Shown: positions 33,659 through 44,685, counted from the stretch's first letter. The stretch: DNA of 64,000 nt from Phanerodontia chrysosporium (GCA_001910725.1 MJGA01000017.1:620001-684000); one strand, 5' to 3'. Numbers and translations are program-made. Notes: generated by a model from the letters alone, not told the origin.

Positions 33659-36600
33659 ATGCCTCGTCAAGAAAATACCTCGCCCAGTGTTATACAGCAT
33701 ACATCTTCCTGCAATAACTGCGCACGCATATTTCGTAGCACTGCTGCATTGAAATCACACATCCGTCAGTCTCCGAAATGTCAACAGGCCTTCGATGAGC
33801 GCACCGCAGCAATGCAAGTTGACGAGCCGGCACCAGACCTGCTTCCAAGCTCCACAGACGACCTTGAGGAAGGCAGAAATGCGGACCACCACCGGACACC
33901 TGAGCCGCCATCTAAACGCGCTAGGGTGGAGGATGTTCCTGACGAGGATAGCCCTTTAGAGGCTGGAGGAATCCCAAAGAAGCCTTGGATCGATCACGCA
34001 CCAGGTCTTCGAGTCAGGACCAAGGGCAAGGGGTCCAATCTTTTTGAAGCCATCGATCTCAGGCAGACAGAGAAGGGAAGCGTGTGGTCGCCGTTCGCAG
34101 ATGAAGAGGAGTGGCAGTTGGCTCACTGGTTGATGACACATGGTACGTCGCAGAGTGCAATTGATGAATACCTGCAGCTTCCCATTGTAAGTGATATGCT
34201 AGCTCGAAGTGGGCATAAGTGAAGCTAACCTTTACGCGTCCTCAGACAGTGAACCGCACGAAGGTCTCGTACAAGAATAACCTCTCTCTGCGGCAGAAGA
34301 TCGATAGCCTGTGTCGCGGAGCTAGGGCTCAACGCTTCACGAGGGAGGGCAAGTGGGGAGGTCGACGACGAGGCGCGGCGGAGCGAGTCACGCAGCGACG
34401 AACAAACTTGTTCAGCTGTCCGTATTGACCAAGTGTGTATTAGTGAGCTATTCTACTTTACAAACGAGGGCTTACCTGTCCGTATTGACCAAGAGGTCGA
34501 GATGACGGACAGGAGCGAGAGGTGCTACCTATATATACTACCAGAGTTCAGGGCAGGCTGTACGGTTACATAAGCTGATGGGCAGTGCTCAGCACAGCCG
34601 GCGAGGCTGCGACGCGGGCTGCGCGGCGAGGCTGTACCGGGGCTGTGTCATGAGGCTGTGTCAGCTGGCAGTGTTCCGAGGCTGCGTCAGGCCGAGGCTG
34701 TGTCAATCAGGATGACAGCTCGGGGTGTCTCGGCGAGGGGAGTCATCAGGGATGTCAGTGCCTCCTCGGCGATCCGGGGGACCGGTTGCAAGGCAGACCG
34801 GTGATCCGGGCAGTGTCTGAGCGCGCAGCGGGATGCGCTGGCGTCTAGGGGTGATGCGCCATCAGGGCGCTGGCGCTGCATGGCCAGGCGCTGAGTGTGG
34901 GCGGCTAGAACTCCAGACGGCGCGAGGGCTGCTCGCCCGTTGGATTAATCGAGGAAAATAGCCAAAAATCGGCGAAAAATAAGGCAGCACCGTCACATCC
35001 GTGACATTACCCCCCTCCTAAAACCGAGCGTCCTCGCGAGGTCGTCAGATGTGGCGCCCCTCCTCCCAATCGAGATCGGCTTTAGCGCGATCAGCGGTAG
35101 AAAGGTGGGAGACGTCGACTTCGGTGACGAACGGGCGAAAAGAGGTGGCAAGGGCTTCGAAGACGGTGGCAGCGAGCTTGCGGGGCGCTTCCGGATTCTC
35201 GCGATGGAATTTGTTGACCAGGGCCTTGGCGTGCTTGAGGTTGTCTGCCTTTTCCCACGTGTCGCCAGCTGGGCCGTAGCCTTTCCAGCGGACCTTGTAC
35301 TGCAGTTGGCGGCGGTATATGCGGCTGTCGAGGACCTTCTCGACGACGTATTCTTCTTCGCCGGCAACCTTGACAGGTTTGGGAGGCAGGGGCTTCTCGA
35401 CGCCCTGATCGTGCCACGGGCTGAGGCGGTTGACATGGAAAACCGGGTGGATTTTCAGCCAGCTCGGGAGCTCGAGCCGATAGTCCAGATCGCCGATCTT
35501 TTCCAGAACCTTAAACGGACCCAGCTGGCGGGGGCCGAGCTTGGGCGAGGGCTGATCGATGCTGAGGTCTTTCGTGCTGAGCCAAACCTGATCGCCGACT
35601 TTGAAGGAATGGGCGCGTTTCTTCGCGGCCTCGTATTCCTCCTTCATCCGGGCTTTGGTTAAGCGCAGGGCAGCTTCGGCCTCTTTGCGAACGTGAGCCA
35701 TGCGATCTAGGCGCTCATCGAGGGCGGGAACCTTGGTGTGTTTGCCGGCCGGGATCGTGAAGTCTGGTGTATAGCCGTAAACAATCTCGAAGGGTGTGCG
35801 CTCGGTAGCACTAGACACGTGCGAGTTCAGGGTAAACTCGGCCATCGGGAGCCAATCGACCCAGTCGTCTTGGCGCTGGGAGACGAAGAGACGCAGGAAC
35901 TTCTCGACTTCCTGGTTCTTGCGCTCGACCTTGCCGTTGCCTTCGGGGTGATATGCCGTGGTGAGGCCGGTAGCGATGCCGAGGCGCTTATACAGCGCTC
36001 GCATGTACTGAGCTGCAAACTGGGGTCCTCGATCAGAGAAGATCTTGCGTGGGAGGCCGTGAAGGCGGAAGATGTCCGTGTAGTGAACGTCGCCCATGCC
36101 GGCGGCGGTGATCGTTGAGTCGACCGGTACAAGGTGGCACTGATCCGAGTAGTGGTCCACGTAGACCGCGATCGAGTCCTTCTTGGTCTTGGCGTCGCGT
36201 GGGAGCTGTGTGATGAGGTCCACGCCAACGTGTTCCCAGGGCCCTGAAGGGACATCGTGGGGCTGTAGAGTGGCCTTCGGGTGCGGGGCGGACTTGTACC
36301 GTTGACACTGGTCGCAGCCGAGCACGTAGCGGCTGACGTCGGCGGAGATGCGCGGCCACCAATAGTACCGAGAGACTAATTCGAGGGTGGTGTGCTTCCC
36401 GGGGTGTCCGGCAGTCGGCGCGTCGTGGCAAGACTTGATGACGTCGTTGCGCAGCGCGGCACTGTTCGGGACGTAGACTTTCCCATGGTAGTACAGAAGG
36501 CCGTTGTCTTCTTCCCATTCGAGAACGCCGTTGCGCAGCTTGCGGGGCCCCTTGGCCCGGAGAACCTGCAGAGCGTCTGCAACTTCCTTTTCCTTTTCGG

Positions 36601-39600
36601 AGCAGTCGCGAATGCGCTTCTCGAGGGGGGAGGGGTTTGCGAAAGCTACTGTGGCGGCTATCTTAAACAGCTCTGGCTTCAGTACTATCTGCGAGCGGTT
36701 GTCTTCTTCGTCGGAGACATGCAGCGAGGAGGGCCGAGAGAGCGGATCAGCGAGGAGATGCGTCTTGCCGGGGCGATGGATGATGCGGAAGTCGTACTCG
36801 GCGAGATAGGAGGCCCAGCGGGCTTGTCGCCGCGTGAGATTCTGCGCAGTCTTCCAGTACTGGAGATTCTGATGATCGGTCCAGATCTCAAAAGGCTCCG
36901 GGAGACCTTCGAGGAACTGGCGCCAGTCCTTGAGAGCTTCGATGATTGCAAGCATCTCGCGATCCCAGATCTCGTAGTTCCGCTCGGCGGGGCTCATGGT
37001 CTGCGAGCGATACGCGATTGGATGCCAGAGACCGTCTTCAGGGTTGCGTTGGGCTATGACTCCTCCGGTGGCGTAGCCAGAAGCATCGGTCTCGACGCGA
37101 GTTGGCCGATCAATGCTCCACATGGCGAGCACGGGCTGAGTCGTGAAAGCGCGCTTGAGCGTCTCGAAGGCTTCTGCCTGTGCGGGACCCCAATTAAACG
37201 GAGTGTCCTTCTTCGTCAGATCGTGCAGCGGGCGGCAGATCTTTGAGAAGTCTTTGATGAAACGGCGATAGAAGTTGGCGAACCCGACAAAGCCTCGTAC
37301 GTCTTTGAGGTTCTTCGGGGTCGGCCACTCGGCTACAGCCTTAACCTTGCCGGGGTCCATGCCGACTTGTCCTTCGCTGATGAGGAGCCCAAGGTACTCG
37401 ATCTCTGAGCGCTCGAACTCGCACTTTTCGGGCCGAAGGTACAGATCGTACTTGGCGAGGCGTGCCAGGACCTCGTGAACAATCTTCCGATGCGAAGCGA
37501 GATCGTTCGACCAGATGAGGATGTCGTCGAGGTAAACTGCGACCTTGCTTTCGGCGATGAGGTCGGCGAAGATATGGTTCATGAGGGCCTGGAACGTAGC
37601 GGGGCTGTTGCACAGACCGAAGTACATGACTCGGGGTTCGAAGAGACCACGGTTGGTGACGAAGGCGGCTTTCCACTCGTCACCTTCCTTAATCCGGACG
37701 TTGTTGTAGCCCCAACGGACGTCGAACTTGGTGAAGATCTTAGCGCCCTGGAGCTTCCCGATGATGTCGGAGGCGAGCGGAAGGGGGTAGCGATTCTTCA
37801 CAGTGATGTCGTTGAGCTTGCGGTAATCCTGAATGAACCGGAGCTTGCCGTCCTTTTTCTTGATGAAGAAGACAGGGGAGGCGATTGGAGACTTGCTGGG
37901 GACGATATAGCCCTTGGCGAGTGCGTCGTCGATGAACCGCTGTAGTTCTTCGTTCTCGATCGGGGACATGGGATAAACCTTCGATTTGATCGAGGCCGGG
38001 GCGTCCGGAACGAGATCTATCGCGTGATCCCAGGGCTGGTGCTTCGGAAGGCGGTGCGATTCCTCTTCAGAGAACACCTTCTTGTGTCGGTGGTACTCCT
38101 TGGGGACCAGCTCTTCGAACGTCTTGGCGTACTTCTCGCGATTGGCTTCGACAGCGATCGCTTGCGAGTAAGTGTAGCCGGCGAGGATCCAGACTTCGTC
38201 CTTGGCGTCCTCGACAATGCCTGCTCGAAGCCATTCTCGGCGTTCGGAGCGGTTGGCGTCAATCTGATGGATACCGAAAACCGGGGTGTCCTCAGCTCCG
38301 CCGCGGAGCTGAAACTGGACATCTCCCGTTTCCCAGTCGATGTTCGGATTCCATTTCTTGAGCCACGGAAGTCCGAGGATGACGTCCTCCGGACCGATGT
38401 TCGTGACAAGAAACTCCTCCTTAAACGTGTAGGAACCCACAGTGAGCTGGAGTCTGGCACGGCGTGTGATAGACCCTGCTTCATTCTTAGTTCCGTCGAT
38501 GTTGTACAGTGTGATCTCTTTCTTGAGCGGTACCGTGAGGATCTTGTGCTGCTTACAGAAATCCTCGTGGATGAACAGCGAAGTCGCACCGGAGTCAATC
38601 ATTGCGGGAGTGCGAATAGTTTTATTGAGTCCGGTGAGCTTTACAGGTACACGATAATGGTTTGAGAAAGGGTCTAACACTGATATCGTACATGAGCGGA
38701 TGACGTCAGAAATGTCCTGTGGTTCTAGCGAAGGCGCCGGAGTTGAATCCGGGCTTGACGAAACAGGGACCGACGATGCGGCGTCACTCCGGCCCCTTAA
38801 GCAAAACCCCCGAGCTGCTTTTGTATCAGAGCCAGCTGATCACGGAGGGCGGCGAGTGCGGCGGCTTGGTCGTCAGACGAGCTGCCAGAAGACGAGGAGG
38901 CCGGAGACGAGGAATCCTGTGACGAGGTATCCGAAGACGAGGCGCGGACGGCGGCGGTAGCGGGGGCGGTTTTCGGCTTGCCCTCGAGGCGAGCGCGACA
39001 GACGCGGGACCAGTGACCCTTCTTGCCGCAGTGGTTGCAGACCGAATCACGGTGAACGGGGTCCGTGGACTTGTGAGACTTCGAGCCGCAGACCTTGCAG
39101 CGATCCTTCATGACGGCGTCGAACTGGCGCTTGAGATCCGTGCCAGTGAGGCCCTTAAACAGCTCGTCGATGTTCGCGGCGTCGATGTCCATCGCGTTCG
39201 GGTCGCGGAAGGCGCGCGCCGACGAGCTAGCCGGAGACGAGGACGTCTTGCCCTGCTGCGCCAGGAGGTCCTGCGAAAGCTTATCCTTCGACCGATCGAC
39301 GGCAAAGCCAGCGTTCTTGAGCTCGTCGTACGTCTCGGGGCCTTTGCCGGTGCTGGGGTTGACCATGTACGAAATCCGTTCGAGGTAGTCCTTGTTGAAC
39401 TTCGTCCGTAGCCGGGCCGCCAGGTCTTCCGGAGTGAGCTTCGTGCGTCCGGCGAGGGCTTGGAACTCCGCAAAGAACTCCGCGAACCGACGGTTGCCTT
39501 GTGTACACGCCTGTAGCTTGCTGAGGGCCTCGGCCTTCTCGTCCATAGGCTCGAACCGGTTCTTGAAAGCTTCCCAGAACGTGGCGCGAGAGCCGTCGAA

Positions 39601-42600
39601 TATCTGTGTGCCGTCTGCCGCTTGCTCGATGTACTGTCGTGCCCATTCCGCCGCTTCATCCTGCATGAAGGAGAGAGCGCCGACGATCCACTTCTGGCCG
39701 TCTACCAAGATCTTGCCGGTGTTTGCGTCCCGCTCGAGGTTACCGTTGACGTCGCGCTTGCCGAATTTCTCCGGCTGTCCGTCGGCGTAGATGCGATAGG
39801 CGGCGCGGAAGAGTCGGGCCGTGTCTGAACCCTTTCCTTTGAACGGCATGGGCTTCTCGACGAAGGGGAGCTCCTTGTTGGCATTGACCGTTGCGTTGAC
39901 CGTTGTCCGATTGGCGCCAATAGTCTGGGCCAGAGTGTTAACCGTATTTGTAAGCTGCGTCATCGCCTGGGCCATTTGCAGGAGGGCAGCGGAGATGGGG
40001 TCGGGGGGAGCCGGGCCGGGAGGCGCTCCACCGGGAGTGCTCGACATGTTGGGGGGACGGGGAGTGTTGGCTCCTGATTGAGCGCGGGAGAGGTTAAACG
40101 GAGAGGGAGCGGGTTCGTGGTCGGAGAGGACGGAGCCGAGCGATGTCTCGGGAGACGAGTGGTGGCTGCTGTCCGGGGGGCTGTGATCGGGAGTATTCGG
40201 AGTGGTGGCAGAGGCGCGGGCGAATTCTAGCCGTTGCGCGAAATGAGGGCGCTCGAACTGTGTCTCTCGGTCGCTAGGCGGAACCGGGAGTAGCGGAGGG
40301 GCAGTCTCTCGATAAGGGCAGGGCTGCTGACTGCACTCCCTGGCTTCTCGAGACCCGTTGTTTTCCTCGACGTGGAGATCAGCAGGAAGAGTGACGCCGT
40401 TCTCTGTGGTTCGCCCGAAGAAGTGCAGACAATTCGAGCAATCGAAATCCAGAGCGACAGAAATGTATTTGTAGACTAATCGAAATACCCGGCTCGGTAC
40501 ACTATGTCCAGCTCTCCTACGATACGGCGGAAATTGCGCCTTAAACCGACAAACGGAATGTCACCGATTTGAGCTAGTCCGAGCTCGTACTGGTGCCACT
40601 CCTTAAACGTGGTGGTGGGGGCGAGACGACTGAGCTCGGCGCGGATCTGCCGAAGGCGTTCGAGCAGCTGGCAGACGCCGTGCGCGCGGTCGCTGCTGAC
40701 GAGGTGAAAGAGGTCGACTTCTTCGACGGCTTTGAGACGCTTGATGGTTGCGTCGAGCTTGGGCGTGAAGATGCCGACGAGGTCAGTGGGGGAGTACTTG
40801 GGGATGTCGATGCCGACGGGCTTGCGGGCGATGGGTTCGTATGTCGGGGCGGCGCTGAGGCGCTCTGCCAAACTGAGCTTCGAGGAGGAGGCGGCTACGG
40901 CGGCCTGGGCCTCTTGCGCCTCTCGCTGGCGCTGTTCGCGGATACGATTGCCTACGCGTTGTTCGGCCTCACGAGCTTCGCGGACGGCAGTCCAGTTGAT
41001 GGAGGGAACGGAAGGCGGGGGCGTCGGGAGCGTGGAGACGTACTTGATGACCGCCTTGACTTTGCGGTCTGTCCACTTAACGGGGTTGCCGGCCTCGCGA
41101 CGACGTTGGAGGCGGTCGAAGATGCGTTGGGGGATGTGGTCTTTGAGAAGGGGTGCGTTCGGGGGCGGAGAGGCCGCGCTTCGACGAACGTCTTTCGGCA
41201 CTGCGAATGCAAGCCTTAGCAACGTGCACGGAGTGAGCAGACTGCTCGACTACGACGTACTCGCTTTAATCGGTGGGGATAAACTTTTTTAAACGGTATT
41301 GTGGGGGGAGCGGTAGGGGAAAATGCCTAGGGCACCCAAAAGATCTCGACCTAATGTCGCGGAGCTAGGGCTCAACGCTTCACGAGGGAGGGCAAGTGGG
41401 GAGGTCGACGACGAGGCGCGGCGGAGCGAGTCACGCAGCGACGAACAAACTTGTTCAGCTGTCCGTATTGACCAAGTGTGTATTAGTGAGCTATTCTACT
41501 TTACAAACGAGGGCTTACCTGTCCGTATTGACCAAGAGGTCGAGATGACGGACAGGAGCGAGAGGTGCTACCTATATATACTACCAGAGTTCAGGGCAGG
41601 CTGTACGGTTACATAAGCTGATGGGCAGTGCTCAGCACAGCCGGCGAGGCTGCGACGCGGGCTGCGCGGCGAGGCTGTACCGGGGCTGTGTCATGAGGCT
41701 GTGTCAGCTGGCAGTGTTCCGAGGCTGCGTCAGGCCGAGGCTGTGTCAATCAGGATGACAGCTCGGGGTGTCTCGGCGAGGGGAGTCATCAGGGATGTCA
41801 GTGCCTCCTCGGCGATCCGGGGGACCGGTTGCAAGGCAGACCGGTGATCCGGGCAGTGTCTGAGCGCGCAGCGGGATGCGCTGGCGTCTAGGGGTGATGC
41901 GCCATCAGGGCGCTGGCGCTGCATGGCCAGGCGCTGAGTGTGGGCGGCTAGAACTCCAGACGGCGCGAGGGCTGCTCGCCCGTTGGATTAATCGAGGAAA
42001 ATAGCCAAAAATCGGCGAAAAATAAGGCAGCACCGTCACATCCGTGACAGCCTGCCTAGGGGAGCGGAGTGGAAATGCGAGACGTTCACCTGCACAGGAG
42101 ACGTCATAGATAAGAAGACAGGGCTGAAGAAAGTACAAACCTTCGACTTATGGAAGCGCGACCCTGTGGAATGTATCAAAGAGCTTCTCAGTAACCCAAC
42201 ATATCAGGAATATATTCGGTACGCGTCGGAACCACAGTTCGAAGATTTCGAGGGGACAAAGCCAATAGTCGATGAGATGTGGACAGCTGAGTGGTGGCCA
42301 GAGATTGAGGTTAGTGTCCTAAGCATGTATCGCTACACAGATTTGCTCACCGACTGGTGCGCAGAAACGACTTCCCGCTGGTGCTGTTGTTGCGCCTGTC
42401 ATTCTGTCGTCCGACAAGACGCAGTTATCAGCCTTCAGTGGTGATAAAGCTGCTTGGCCTGTGTACCTTAGCCTGGGCAACATCTCGAAAGATATTCGAC
42501 GCTCACCATCCTCCCATTCCATGATTCTCCTTGGCTATCTGCCCGTCACGAAGATGGCTTGCTTTACTAAGGGTGCACGTCAACTGGCATGCTATCAACT

Positions 42601-44593
42601 GTTCCACGACTGCATGCGGGCACTGTTGCGACCTCTCGTGAAGGCTGGGCTCGAGGGCGTGGACATGGTATGTGCGGATGGCTTTATCCGTACCGTATAT
42701 CCCATTCTTGCAGCCTACATCGCCGACCATCCGGAGCAGTGCTTGGTAGCCTGTGTGAAGGAGAACCGCTGTCCCAAGTGCCTTACACGTAGCCAAGACC
42801 GCGGTACAGGGATCGGGAAGCACGCACGTTGGCGCAACCACAAGCAGACGGCAGAGAAGTTGAGGAGAGCAGTGAAAGGAGAGGCGCCCACTGGCTTTGA
42901 TGAAGATGGCCTGCGCGCGGTCAACCCCTTCTGGTCGCAACTTCCCCATGCCGACATTTTCACTTGTATAACACCCGATATATTGCACCAGCTCCACAAA
43001 GGGATGTTCAAGGACCATGTCGTGAAGTGGGCATCTGCTTGCGTTCCGAGGGGCGACAAGGAGGTCGATGCGAGGTTCAAGTGTATGCCGGCACATCCAG
43101 AGCTTCGCCATTTTCATCAGGGCATCTCGCTTATTTCTCAGTGGACGGGTACAGAGCACAAGAACATGGAGAAGGTGTTTCTAGGCGTTATTTCTGGTGC
43201 GGCGCCTCGCGAAGTCATTCTTGCCGTGCGCGGACTCCTGGACTTCATCTACTACGCCCACTTTGAGTCACACACTGAGGCTTCACTCTTGTCTCTCGAT
43301 GCCGCCTGGTCCCAGTTTCACAAGTACAAGTCGTCATTCATCAAGCATTACACGCTATCGAAAGCGAAGCCGAAAGCGTGGGCGAACTTCAACGGGATCC
43401 CGAAGCTTCATGCCATGGATCACTACCTCCGATCTATCCGGCTGCTGGGATCTGCTCCGGGTTACAACACTGAAGGTACGGAACGTCTCCACATCGACTT
43501 CGCAAAGAACGCCTATCGTGCAGGGAACAAGAAGGACTACATCAAGCAGATGTGTCAATGGCTAGATCGACAGGAGGCCGTCCACCGCTTCAAGATCTAC
43601 TTGGACTGGCGACAAGGGCTACCCTCTCGGACCCCAGAAGCTGAGCAAGTACTCAACGGCATTGGTAAGGACAGGCCGAGCAACACTGCAGCTCAAGACA
43701 CGCCGGCGCCGGAGCAAGAGGACTCTTTTCGCATCCCGTCGTGCACTGGTATCAATGCTGGCTGCGATTACAAGTTCGCTAAACGCCCCGCCTATCCTCG
43801 AATGAAAGCATCCGAGGTTTCTGAGGCCTTCGGTGCTCCCGATCTTTCATGGTACCTCGAGGAATACTTGCGAGCAAAGGCGTCCTCCGCTCCGAGCGCC
43901 GTCGTCGACTCCATGCCCGAACTCTCGGCGATGTCCCCAGATACTCGGATCGGCGTGTACAAGCAGGTGCGCTTCAGCTTGCCTGCCATGTGTCAGGTGT
44001 CAAGGCACGTCGTTCTCGACGCTGTACATGCCACTCCGTCCAAGGGAAACGAAGTCGGCGGTGTGGAGATAGAGACCAAATCCGTGCAGTTCTCAACCGT
44101 CCTTGCCTATCGGCATTTACGGCCAACAGAGGGTAACGACACTCGGACACGCGACGCAGCGCAAGTGCGTGCTGAAGGTATGACCACTAGCGATACATGT
44201 TGGATATCGGGAGAAGCTCATACCTGTCATCTCATAGACCTTTCCGTAGGGCGTGTCAAAGCGATATTCAATGCGCCGGATGCATGGTTACAGCTAGCCC
44301 CACTCCCTCTCGTCTATATGGAGTGGTTTACGCCGCTGAATACCTTCGATTCAGATATGGGTATGTTCACTGTCACGGAGTCCATGTCTCGCACGTACCG
44401 CGGCTATCGCAGCATATCCGTCATATCTATCACGGACATTGTTCGCACCTGTCATCTCATTCCTCGGTGGGGCAAGCGACTGGATCCTGCGTGGTCTCAG
44501 GATGAGATCTTCGAATTATGTAAACACTTCTACCTCAATCCCTACCTCCGTCATTCTGACTTCGTATTGCTTCGGTTTTTACACAAAGAATAG
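33659..44593 (+). CDS. Plavaka-family transposase, split by an LTR retrotransposon
   Basis: Exons 33659-34186, 34246-34311, 42055-42309 and 42365-44593; together 1025 aa with consistent phase once the inserted retrotransposon and one copy of its target duplication are ignored. N-terminus: a zinc-finger-like CNNCARIFRSTAALKSHI..SPKC. Then HWLMTHGTSQSAIDEYLQLP, KNNLSLRQKIDSL before the insertion, WKRDPVECIKELLSNPTYQE, VAPVILSSDKTQLSAFSGDK, WPVYLSLGNISKDIRR, LLGYLPVTKMACF, VDMVCADGFIRTVYPILAAY, CLVACVKENRCPKC and LHQLHKGMFKDH, all typical of Plavaka (CACTA/KDZ-related) transposases of Agaricomycetes. The protein would bind element ends and catalyse cut-and-paste movement. In its present state it cannot be made as one chain unless the 7.7 kb insert is removed, so this copy is inactive. 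No internal stop was seen in the transposase exons. Confidence 0.8.
34307..34311 (+). repeat. target-site duplication of the LTR retrotransposon (left copy)
   Basis: GCCTG immediately before the left LTR; the same five bases follow the right LTR at 42050-42054. Confidence 0.9.
34312..35006 (-). repeat. 3' LTR (element orientation)
   Basis: 695 bp, TGTCGCGG...CCGTGACA on the plus strand, with short inverted ends (TGTC/GACA). Matches 41355-42049 without a difference that I could see. Contains a repeated 18-mer starting CTGTCCGTATT (near 34417 and 34478) and many GAGGCTG words. Confidence 0.95.
35007..35019 (-). other. polypurine tract
   Basis: AGGAGGGGGGTAA on the minus strand abuts the 3' LTR, the expected site for plus-strand DNA priming. 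Confidence 0.8.
35045..38802 (-). CDS. pol: pol polyprotein (protease, RT, RNase H, integrase, chromodomain)
   Basis: Open in the -1 frame relative to gag from the slippery site at 38803-38809 to the stop at 35045, with no ATG of its own near the start, so it should be made as a Gag-Pol fusion. Numbering from the GTG codon at 38680: protease active site IDSGATSLF near residue 29; reverse transcriptase about 240-420 with FTKFDVRWGYNN and YLDD near 383; RNase H about 525-640 with ETDASGYA; integrase with an HHCC zinc-binding region about 750-800 (HDAPTAGHP ... GCDQCQRY), then DHYSDQCHL, FSDRGPQF and EGNGKVERKNQE; chromodomain about 1111-1160 (YVVEKVLDSR, YKVRWKGYG, DTWEKADNL). Each catalytic motif is intact. 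The chromodomain likely steers integration to marked chromatin. Confidence 0.95.
38797..40047 (-). CDS. gag: gag capsid/nucleocapsid protein
   Basis: ATG at 40047 (MSSTPGGAPPGPAPPDPISA), stop TAA at 38797-38799, 416 aa. The central region resembles Ty3/gypsy capsids (WIVGALSFMQDEAAEWARQY ... FAEFFAEFQALAG). A Cys/His region, CKVCGSKSHKS, is followed by a zinc knuckle, CNHCGKKGHWSRVC. The tail is Ser-rich and ends QLGGFA. The same frame stays open upstream of the ATG for about 560 nt and overlaps the end of the preceding open frame, so a longer Gag made by frameshifting is possible. Provides the particle shell and RNA packaging. Confidence 0.85.
   Translation of the reverse strand: MSSTPGGAPPGPAPPDPISAALLQMAQAMTQLTNTVNTLAQTIGANRTTVNATVNANKELPFVEKPMPFKGKGSDTARLFRAAYRIYADGQPEKFGKRDVNGNLERDANTGKILVDGQKWIVGALSFMQDEAAEWARQYIEQAADGTQIFDGSRATFWEAFKNRFEPMDEKAEALSKLQACTQGNRRFAEFFAEFQALAGRTKLTPEDLAARLRTKFNKDYLERISYMVNPSTGKGPETYDELKNAGFAVDRSKDKLSQDLLAQQGKTSSSPASSSARAFRDPNAMDIDAANIDELFKGLTGTDLKRQFDAVMKDRCKVCGSKSHKSTDPVHRDSVCNHCGKKGHWSRVCRARLEGKPKTAPATAAVRASSSDTSSQDSSSPASSSSGSSSDDQAAALAALRDQLALIQKQLGGFA
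38803..38809 (-). promoter_or_regulatory. -1 ribosomal frameshift heptamer at the gag/pol junction
   Basis: The minus strand reads G GGT TTT two codons before the gag stop (GCT TAA). This fits the X XXY YYZ rule. Reading on in the -1 frame is open straight into pol. A downstream GC-rich stem could act as stimulator, not folded here. Confidence 0.8.
40476..41222 (-). CDS. extra open frame upstream of gag, no ATG
   Basis: About 248 codons between the 5' LTR and gag, same strand, stop at 40476. It contains no methionine codon at all after the upstream in-frame TAG near 41250, so the 41222 boundary is only nominal. The sequence is basic and Ala/Arg-rich with a helical middle (AEQRVGNRIREQRQREAQEA) and an N-terminal IPQRIFDRLQRRREAGNPVK. 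Its 3' end overlaps the upstream extension of the gag frame by roughly 110 nt in a -1 relation. It could be expressed from a non-AUG start, by splicing from the LTR leader, or as the N-terminal part of a frameshifted Gag. No domain recognised. Confidence 0.45.
   Translation of the reverse strand: MLRLAFAVPKDVRRSAASPPPNAPLLKDHIPQRIFDRLQRRREAGNPVKWTDRKVKAVIKYVSTLPTPPPSVPSINWTAVREAREAEQRVGNRIREQRQREAQEAQAAVAASSSKLSLAERLSAAPTYEPIARKPVGIDIPKYSPTDLVGIFTPKLDATIKRLKAVEEVDLFHLVSSDRAHGVCQLLERLRQIRAELSRLAPTTTFKEWHQYELGLAQIGDIPFVGLRRNFRRIVGELDIVYRAGYFD
41355..42049 (-). repeat. 5' LTR (element orientation)
   Basis: 695 bp, the mate of 34312-35006. Directly inside it (minus strand) the leader reads TTAGGTCGAGATCTTTTGGG, with no TGG complementary to a tRNA CCA end at the LTR border, so the primer is not the 3' end of a normal tRNA or was not recognised. 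Confidence 0.95.
42050..42054 (+). repeat. target-site duplication of the LTR retrotransposon (right copy)
   Basis: GCCTG, identical to 34307-34311. Confidence 0.9.
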
Positions 44594-44654
44594 TCTTTAC
44601 ACCATCTTGTGACATGTCTACCTCTACACACAAGTACTCCGAAGTGCGACGTAG

Positions 44655-44685
44655 ACCCTGCATTGGCTACCTACCACTACCGAGT
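44655..44685 (-). repeat. right terminal inverted repeat of the Plavaka-type element
   Basis: Reverse complement begins ACTCGGTAGTGGTAGGTAG and continues CCAATGCAGGG, matching the left end at 30897 with small gaps. Confidence 0.55.

Larger units (their letters stand above)
34312..42049 (-). mobile_element. complete Ty3/gypsy chromovirus-type LTR retrotransposon
   Basis: 7,738 bp on the minus strand, bounded by 695 bp direct repeats starting TG and ending CA and flanked by a GCCTG duplication. Internal order in transcription sense: an extra frame without ATG (41222-40476), gag (from 40047), a -1 frameshift heptamer, pol with protease, reverse transcriptase, RNase H, integrase and a C-terminal chromodomain, then a purine-rich tract next to the 3' LTR. 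The domain order (integrase after RNase H) and the chromodomain place it among chromoviruses. Both LTRs look identical by eye and gag and pol are open, so insertion is recent and the element may still be competent. Confidence 0.95.
30897..44685 (+). mobile_element. Plavaka-type DNA transposon, disrupted by a nested LTR retrotransposon
   Basis: Inferred from a Plavaka-like transposase gene (33659-44593), a divergent second gene (31394-33420) and matching inverted termini. Left: ACTCGGTAG...GGTAGG..CCATTGCA from 30897; right, reversed from 44685: ACTCGGTAG...GGTAGG..CCAATGCA. Subterminal regions are rich in GTAGC/GCTAC words. Removing the 7.7 kb retrotransposon and one target-site copy leaves an element of about 6 kb. 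I could not find an unambiguous target-site duplication for the outer element, so the exact ends are uncertain. The transposase frame is otherwise open, suggesting the element was intact when the retrotransposon landed. Confidence 0.65.

Noticed and set aside
36392..37246. 284-codon plus-strand frame within pol
   Set aside because: Antisense shadow of the reverse transcriptase and RNase H region.
41730..41924. 64-codon frame inside both LTRs
   Set aside because: Identical in both LTRs simply because they are repeats; no evidence of coding.
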